From NCBI RefSeq assembly GCF_025290835.2, contig NZ_JAOCQD020000001.1, positions 2,294,001 to 2,358,000 on the forward strand: 64,000 nt of DNA, read 5' to 3'. This stretch comes from Aquabacterium sp. OR-4 (GTDB taxonomy: Bacteria > Pseudomonadota > Gammaproteobacteria > Burkholderiales > Burkholderiaceae_C). Positions 1 through 9,000 of the stretch are shown here, piece by piece (the first letter of the stretch is position 1; each line of letters starts with the position of its first letter). The position numbers were made by a program, and so were the translations under genes. The notes beneath the pieces are model-generated. The model was not told where the DNA came from and made no database searches. It was given only the letters and a program-made list of their open reading frames with translations.

Positions 1-3000
1 CGGCGCGGCGGGTGCGGCCGCACCCTGGGCTGCGCTGGCGGCCGCGGCCGGCGGGCAGGCCAGGCGGCCGATTTCGGCGCTGCACGACGACGGCAGGCGC
101 AGGCCCTCGGCACCGCCGGTGGCCGGGCGGCCCGGGCCCACCTCGGCGATGACGCCGGCGCGCAGGCGGATGGCCACGTTCTCGGTGCGCACGGTTTCCT
201 CGAAGCGCTCGCGGCGCGCGTTCTCCGACACCGCGGCCACCGCCGACAGCGAGCCGCTCAGCTGCGGCGTGGCAGGCAAGACGCCGTTGTAGAACAGCGG
301 CAGCCGGCTCTGATCGCCCGCCCCGTCGTTGAAGAAGCGGTAACCGCTGTCGCCGGCCTGGCTGTCGCTGGGGCCGGCCAGAAACACCACCGTGCTGCCC
401 GGCGCGGCATCGCGCGGCAGCAGCTGCACGTAGCCGGCGGCCAGGCCGTCGGTGCGCGTGCCCAGGCTCTTGCCGCCCACGTTGGCGTTGATCGGCGCAT
501 CGGCCGAGCCAAAAGGCAGCGCCGCGGCAAAGGCCTGCGGCAGCAGCTCGAGCACCAGGCCGGGCGCCGAGTTCTGCAGGCCGAAGCCGGCGTCGTTGTA
601 CCAAAGGCGGGCGGCGATGCGGCTGTTGTCCACCGTGGCCAGGCGGCCGGCCGACAGGCGCAGCAGATCGGCCTCGAGCCCCTGGCCGCCCACCACCAGC
701 TCCTGCCCGGCCAGGGTGATGCGGCTCTGGCCGACGGCACGCGCGCCGTCCAGGCCCACCGGGGCCCAGGCGCTGTTCCACTCGGCGCCCGACAAGGCCT
801 GCAGCGTGCCGGCAAAGCGGTTGTCGGCCTGGCCCAGGCTGATCGAGCCTCCGGCCACGGCCTGCAACACCAGGCCGGAGCCCGCGGCCGTGGTGATGCG
901 GCTGGCCGCGCCCTGGGTGATGACATCGTCGGCCACCTGCAGCAGCCGGCCCTGCAGCGGGTCCACCGCCTGGCGGCCCGAATCGAGCGGCGCCAGCAGG
1001 CTGTAGCCCGGCGCGGCCATGGCCCGCAGCGTGAGCGTGCCGCCGTCGATCTGCAGCAGGCCGTCGAGCCGCGCATCGCCGGTGGCCACCGTGCTCTGGC
1101 CGAGGCTCACCTGGCCGGCTTCGATCAGGCTGTCGCCACCGCCGATGATGGCATCGGCCAGCGCCGCGGCGCTGGCCTGGCGCTGGCCGGCCGCGCCGGC
1201 GGGGGCCGCCTGCGGCACCCCCAGACGCAGCTCGCCCAGCACCAGGTCGCGCCAGCGGCCATCGGCCACGCGCCCGGCCGACAGGCGCAGCTGGCCGGCC
1301 AGCACGCTCAGCGGCTGCAGGCCCCATTGATTGCCTTCGTTCAGGGCCTCGATGGCCTGGCCCGGCGCCTGCAGCGTGATCGGCACGGCGGCCGTCACCG
1401 TCACCGGCCCGCCCAGGCGCAGGCCGCCGCGGGTGGCGGCCAGCGAGCCGCCCAGCGCCACCGCGCCATCGGCCTCGAGCGCGCCCAGGGTTTCGTGGCC
1501 CCCCAGCTGCAGGCTGGCCGCGGCCGCCAGCTGCAGCACGCTGGCATCGGGCAGGCGCTCGTTGCCGCTGGTGGCCAGGCTGCCGGCTAGCACCCGGGTG
1601 GCGCCGGTGTAGGCATTGCCGCTGGCCGCCAGCACCAGGCTGCCGCTGCCGGCCTGCTCGAGCGCGCCGCTGCCGGCCACGGTGTTGTTGATGACCAGGG
1701 TGTCGCTGCGCACCACGCGCAGCAGGCCGTCGTTGAGCACCGCGCCGCGGCCCAGGCTGCCGCTGCGGCCGCCCTGGCCCAGCTGCAGCGTGCCGGCCTC
1801 GATGCGGGTCTCGCCATGGGCCTGGTCGGCGCCGAGCACCCAGGTGCCCAGGCCCTGCTTGACCAGGCTGCCGCCGCCGCTGACCACGCCGGAGAACTGC
1901 TGCACCGTGGCGGTATCCAGCACCGCGGCGCCCACCTGCAGCGTGGTGTCGGCGGCGTCGGCCAGCAGCACGCGGGCCGGCGTGGCGGCTGCGGCCGGCG
2001 CGCCGGGCTCGGCATCCACCAGGCCGCCCAGGCGCTCGCTGCCGGCCAGTCGCAGCGTGGTGCCGGCCTGCATCTGCAGCAGCGGCAGGCCCAGCAACTG
2101 GCCCGCTCCGCTGGTGAGCAGCGCGCCGCTGGACAAGGCCAGCAGCGGCGTGGTGAGCGTGGCGCCGGCCTCCAGCGTGAGCGTGCCGCCCACGCTGACC
2201 TGCTGGGTGGCCTGCACGGCGGCGCCGAGCTGGCTGCTGCCGCTGGCCAGCAGGCTGCGGGTGGTGAGGGGCGCGCCCAGCCGGCCGCCATCGAGCGTGA
2301 CCGAATCGGTGGCGACCAGCGCGCTGGCCGCATCGGCCACATCGGCCACATCGGCCACATCGGCCACATTGACTGCCAGCGCGGCCGTTTCACCGGTGCC
2401 GGCCTGACGATGCACCACTGACGCGGCCGCAGCCTGCGGACTCCCGGCCTGCAGGCCCGGTGCCTGCACCGGGGCCCCGGCCAGCGCCACCGGCGGCGCC
2501 TGCAGCGTGCCGGCCAGGCTGAGCGAGGCCACCGTGGCCGCCGCGCCCAGCTGCAGCGTGGCCGGCGCGTCGATGCGCAGCGCCGTGGCGCCGCTGCCCA
2601 GGGCCTGCGGCGCAGTGCTGCGCAGCAACCCGGCCTGCAGGCGCAGCACCGGGCTGTCGATCACGCCGGCGGCGCCCAGGCTCAACGTGCCATCGAGCAG
2701 CGTGGCCGAGTCGCGCAGCGTGAGCGCGGCGTCCACCGCACTGGCGCCGCGGCTGCTGAACTGCGCGGCCTGCACCGGCAACGCCACCGCGGCATCGGCC
2801 AGGCTCAGCGCGCCCGACAGCGCCAGCCGGCCGGCACCGGCCACCCGGCTGCCATCGGCCAGGGCCAGCGCGGCGGCGCTTTCGGCGCCGGCCAGCTGCA
2901 GCTGGCTGGCGCCGGCCAGCGCCATCTGCGTGCCGCTGCCCAGCTGGCCGGCCACGCTGGTGGCCAGCACCGCACCGGCGCCCAGCTGCAGCTGGGCGGC

Positions 3001-6000
3001 CTGCAGCAGGCCGCCGCTGCCCAGGCTGAGCGTGCCGCCATCCACCAGCGCGGTGGCGCCCACGGTGAGCGGCGCCAGCACCAGCACGCTGTGGCGGCTG
3101 ATGAGCGACTGGGTGTCGAGGGCCACGCCCAGGGTGGCGCCGTCCAGCGTGCTGGCCTGGGTGACGCGCATGCTGCCGCTGCCGCTCATCTCGCCGGCCA
3201 GGCTGAGCGATTGCACGGTGACCGGCGTGTCCAGGCGCAAGGTGGCGCGCGCAGCCACCTGCACCGTGGTGTCGGCGCCCAGCAAATCGGCCGAGGCACT
3301 GACCAGCACCCCCGAGTTGACCTGGAACAGGCTGCTGCCGCTGCCCTGGCCGGTGAGTGCCAGCGTGCCCGCGCCCTCTTTCACCAGCTGGCCGCCGCTG
3401 CTGTCGATGCGGCCGCCAAACTGCGTGTCGATGGCCTGGCGCACGGTGAGCACATGGCGCTCGAGTTGCAGGCGTGCCGGCAGGCCGGCGCCCACACCGC
3501 CCAGATCGGCCAGCGCGCCCACGGTCTCGGCACCGCCCAGCGTGAAGCGGGTGTCCACCGCCAGCTGCAGCGCGCCGCCGTCGGGCAGGCGTTCGTCGCC
3601 AGCGGTGGCCAGTGCACCGGCGTGCAGCTCGGTGCCGCCGCCATGGCGGTTGTCGCCGGCCAGGGTCAGGCTGCCGGCACCGGTCTTGCGCAGGCTGGCC
3701 GGCGTGGCGCCGGCATCGCTGAAGGCGCCGTCGATGCGTGCGGCCACACCCTCGGCCACCTGCAGCGTGCCGCCCGCGGCGCCCAGCGCGATGCCGCGCG
3801 TGGCGGCCAGCGTGGTGTTGCCGTCCAGGCGCAGCGTGGCACCGTCGAGCAGCAGGTGATCGGGCGTGGCCATGGCGGGCGCGGCGCCCAGCTGGCCATC
3901 GCGCCGGATGGCCAGCGTGCCGCCCAGCACCTGGGTGGCGCCCAGGCGGGCCGAATCGGCCGCGCCCTCGAAGGCCAGCGTGCCGGCGCCGGTCTTGGTG
4001 AGCACGGCGGCACCGGCCAGCTCGTCGACGCGGCTGCCCAGGCCCAGGCTGTGGCCGGCGGCCACGTCGATGCGGCCGCCGGCGGCGCCCAGCTGCAGCG
4101 GCCGCGCCGCATCCAGCGCCACACTGGCCAGCACCTGCAGCGTGCCGCCATCGAGCTCAAGCGCCGCGCTGGCGCTGCCCAGCACCGCGTCGCGGCCGAT
4201 CACCAGCGTGCCGGCCAGCACCCGTGTGCCGCCGCTGTGGCTGTTGGGTGTGCCACTGTCGGCGCCGCCCTGCAGCAGCAGCGTGCCGCCGCCGGTCTTG
4301 CGCAGCTGGCCGGGCGATGCGGGCACGGCATCGGCCACGCTGCCGGCCAGGTTCAGGCTGGCACCGTCAGCCACCTGCAGCGTGCCACCACCGGCACCCA
4401 GCGCCAGGCCGCGCCCGGCATCGAGCGTGAGCGTGGCGCCCGGCTGCAGGGCCAGCGTGGCGCCATCCAGCAGCAGCTGGCCGGCGCGGGCCGCGGCCGG
4501 TGCCAGGCCCAGCTGATCGTCACGCGTCAGCAGCAGGGTGCTGCCCAGCACCGCGGTGGCGCCGGTGTGGGTGTTGGCCGCCGCGCCCTCGAGGCTGAGC
4601 GTGCCGCCGCCCTGCACGCGCAGCGCGCCCTGGCTGGCGCCGGCGGCGTCGGCGATGCGCCCGCCCAGCTGCAGCAGCACCCCGGTGGGCAGCTGCAGCG
4701 TGCCGCCGGCGGCGCCCAGGCTCAGCGTGCGGGCCTCGTCCAGCCGCAGGCTGTCGCGCAGCGCCAGCGTGCCGCCATCGAGCAGCAGGCCGCCGCTGGC
4801 CGCGCCCAGCTGGCCGTCGCGCGCCACGCTCAAGCTGCCGCCCAGCAGCGTGGTGCCGCCGCTGTGGCGGTTGTCTTGCGCGCCGGTGAAGGCCAGGTTG
4901 CCGCCGCCAGCCACACGCAGCGCGCCGGCGGCCAGGCCATCCACCACCGGCGCCGGGGCCAGCACGCTCACATCGGCGGCCAGCAGCAGCGTGCCGCCAC
5001 CGGCCTGCAGCGTGATGCCGCGGGTGGCGGCCAGCGTGGTGTCGGCCAGGATCTGCAGCGTGCCGCCATCGAGCACCAGCTGGTCGGCCACCAGGGCTGC
5101 GGGCGCGCGGCCCAGCTGCGCATCGCCCTGCACCTGCAGGCTGCCGCCCAGCACCTGGGTGCGGCCGGTGTAGAGGTTGGCACCGGTGAGGGTCAGTGAT
5201 CCGGCCCCCTGCAGCACCAGGCCGCCACTGCCTTGCAAGACGCCCGAGAACACGCTGCTGCTGCCCGCGGCCGGCGTGACGCGCAGGCTGCCGGCCGCCA
5301 GATCGACCGTGCCGGCCCCGGCCAGCGAGCCGATCGCCACATCGGCCAGCAGCGCCAGCGTGGCCGCGCCTTCAATGCGATAGGCGCTGGCCACCGAACC
5401 GGCCTGGCTGCTGGCCAGCGCCAGCGTGCCCTCGGCCACCGTGGTGCTGCCGCCATGGGCCTGGGCGCTGGTCAGGGTCAGCGTGCCGGCACCGGTCTTG
5501 GTGAGCGCGCCGCTGCCGCTGAAGCGGCCGTCAAAGCGGCTGCTGCCGTCATCGCCGCCCACGCTCAGCGCCTGGCCGCCCAGGGCCACCTGGCCCGCAC
5601 CGCTCAGGGCGCCGAAGGCCTGGTTCGACTGCAGCAACAGCTCGGCGCCGGCGGCCACGCTCAGCGCGCTGAGCACGCCGGCCGTGCCGCCCGGGCCCAG
5701 CACCAGCGTGCCGCCCAGCACCTGGGTGGCGCCGGTGTAGGGGTTGGAGCCGGTCAGCGTGAGGCTGCCGCGACCCTGCTTGATCAGGCCGCCGCTGCCC
5801 TGCACGGCGCCCGAGAAGCCGGTGCTGGCATCGTTGCCGCCGGCGCTGAGCGTGAAGCGGTCGAGCTGCACCTCGCCAGCGCCGGCCAGCGCGCCCACCG
5901 CCTCATCGGCCTGCAGCCGCAGGCGGCTGCCGGCCGCCAGCTGCAGCGTGCCGGCGTCGCCCAGCGCCTGGCCACCGGCGGCCACCAGCGTGCCGGCCTG

Positions 6001-9000
6001 CACCGTGATGTCGCCCGCGCCCAGATGGCGGCCGCTGAGGGTGAGCGTGCCGGCGCCGGTCTTGGTGAGGCTTGGCGCACCGCCCGCGTCGGTCAGCGTG
6101 CCGGCCAGCGTGAGCCCGGCGCCGGCCACCTGCAACACGGCATCGCCGTGCAACGTGACCAGCCCGCTCACCAGGCCGGTGCCGGCGCTGTTGGCCAGGG
6201 TGCCGGCCAGCGCCAGCGGCACGCCCAGCTGCGCACCGCTGGTGAGATCGAGCGTGGCGTCGCGGGCCACCACCAGCGGGCCCAGGCCGGCGCGGTCAAC
6301 GCCGCCACTGAGCTGCAGCGTGCCGCCGCTCACCGTGGTGCCGCCGCTGGCCAGGTTGGCGCCGCCCATCACCAGGGTGCCCGGGCCGGCCACGTTGAGC
6401 GCCCCGGCGCCACCGATGCTGCCGCCCAGGCTCAGACGCTCGCCGCTGACGGCGATGCCGGCATCGCCCACCAGGCTCAGCGCGCCGGCGCTGGCGGCGC
6501 GGCCGCTGCTGCTGGCCAGCACGGCGCCACCGGCCAGCGACCAGGGGTTGTCGACCTGCTGGCCGGCCAGATCGACCACCGCGCCGTTGGCCACGCTCAC
6601 CGCGGCCGTGCCAAAGGGCCCGGCGCTCAGCGCCGCGGCCGCGCCGCTGCTGCCGCGGGCCGCCTGCAGGGTGCCGGCCAGCACCACGGTGCCGCCGCTG
6701 TGGGTGCTGGCGCCGCCGAGGATCAGCGTGCCGTCGCCGGTCTTGGTGAAGCTGCCGCTGCCACTCAGTCGGCCGTCGAAGCGGCTGCTGGTGTCCAGGC
6801 TGCCGGCGCTCAGCGCAAAGCTGTTCAGCGCCACATCGCCGGCACCGGCCAGCGCGCCAAAGCTCTGGGCCGATTGCAGCGCGAGCTGGGCGCCGGCCGC
6901 CACGCTCACGGCGCTGGCACTGCCGGCCGTGCCGGCGGCACCGATCACCAGGCGGCCGGCCTGCACCAGCGTGGCCCCGCTGTAGCGGTTGTCGCCTTCC
7001 AGCGCGAAGCTGCCGCCACCCAGCTTGCTGAGCCCGCCCGTGCCCTGCAGCACGCCGCTGAAGCTGCTGCTGCTGCCATCGGCGCCGGTGGCCAGCGTGA
7101 AGCGGCCCAGCAGCACATGGCCGGCACCGGCCAGCGCCCCCAGGGTTTCGTCGGCCTGCAGGCGCAGCGTGCTGCCGGCGGCCATCTGCAGGGTGCCGGC
7201 GTCGCCCAGTGCCTCGCCGCCACTGGCCACCAGGGTGCCGGCCTGCAGGTCGATGCCGCCGCGGCCGCTGTTGCGGCCGGCCAGCGTGAGCGTGCCGGCC
7301 CCGCTCTTGCCCAGCCGCCAGGCGCCGCCCAGGTCGGCCAGGCCGCCGCTCAGGGCCAGGCCGGCGCCATCCACCTGCAGCAGGCTGTCGCCGCTGAGCG
7401 TGAGCGCGCCGCTGAGCGTGGCCGCCGCTTCGCCGCTGGCCACGCGCACGGTGCCGGCCAGCTGCACCGGCACGCTGAGGCTGGCGCCGCCGTGCAGGTC
7501 GAGCACCGCGCCGCTGGCCACCTGCAGCGGGCCGAGGCCGGCGCGGTTGCTGCCGCCCAGCAGCTGCAGCGTGCCGCTGGCCACCGTGGTGCCGCCGCTG
7601 GCGCTGTTGTCGCCGGCCAGCACCAGGGTGCCGGGGCCGCTGAGGCTGAGCGCACCGCTGCCGCCGATGCTGCCGCTGAGCTGCAGCTGGGCGCCGGCCA
7701 CGCCGATGCGGCTGTCGGCCGCCAGCGTGAGCGCACCGGCGCTGCTGGCGCTGCCGCTGCGGCTGCCCAGCGCGCCCAGCTCGGCCGAGCCGCTGCCGGC
7801 CAGCAACCAGGCGTTGTCAACCTGCCAGCCGGCCAGATCAACCGCCGCGCTGCCGTTCACCGACACCACGCCGGTGCCGAACGGGCCGGCGCCCAATGCG
7901 CCGGCCGCACCACTGCTGGCCCGGCCGGCCGCCAGCGTGCCGGCGCTCAGCGTGGTGCCACCGGCAAAGGTGTTGGCGCCGCCCAGGTTCAGGCTGCCGC
8001 TGCCCTGCTGCCTGAGCTGGCCAGTGCCGCTGATGACCGACGTGACGCTGATGTCATCGCTGCGGGCAAAGGCCAGGATGCCGTCGTTGAGCACCGCGCC
8101 CTCGAGCCAGCCGCTGGTGCCGCCGTGGCCCACCTGCAGCGTGCCGCCGCTGACCCGGTTGCCACCGCCCACCGCCACCGTGGCGCCCAGCACCAGGGTG
8201 CCCGGACCGGCCTGCTCGAAGCGGCCCTGGCCGCTCACATCGCTGGCCAGGCTGAGGCTGCCGCTGCGCTGGAACACCAGGGCCGCACCGGCCTGCACCT
8301 GGATGGCGCCGCCGGCCAGGCTGCCGCCGGCACCGCCCTCGCCCACCTGCAGCGTGCCCTGGCTGACCTGCGTGCCACCGCCCGGCGACCAGTCGCCCAG
8401 CAGGCTGAGCGTGCCGCTGCCGCGCTTGTCGACAAGGCCGTCGCCGCCGAGGTTGCCGGCCCAGCGCAGCGCCGCATCGCGCTCGATCACCAGGCTGCTG
8501 CCGGCGGCCACCGTGGTGCTGCCGGTGGCGCTGCGCGCGCCGGTGAGGCGCAGCTGGCCGCCGGCAATCTGCAGGCTGCCGTCACCGCTGAGCGTGCCGC
8601 CCAGGGTGAGCGTGTCGCTGCGCAGCACCGACAGCGTGCCCTGGTTGTCGATGTCGCCCAGCACGCTGCCGGCGTTGAGGCCCACGCCCAGGCGCAGGCT
8701 GCTGCCGCTGGCGATGCGGGTGGCGCCGGTGTAGAGCTGGTCGCCACTGAAGCTGAGCGTGCCGCTGCCGGCCTGGCTCACGCTGCCGGCGCCGCTGATC
8801 AGGCCGTCGAAGGTCAGGCTGCCGGCCCGGCGAAACTGCAGCTGGGCGTCCGCCAGCACGCTGACCGCGCCGCCCACGTTGCCGGCGCCGCCACCATCGC
8901 CCAGCTGCAGCGTGCCCGCGCTCACCACCGTGCCGCCGCTGTGGCCCTGGTTGGCGGTGAGCACCAGGGTGCCCGGGCCGGCCTGCTCGAGCTGGCCCGT

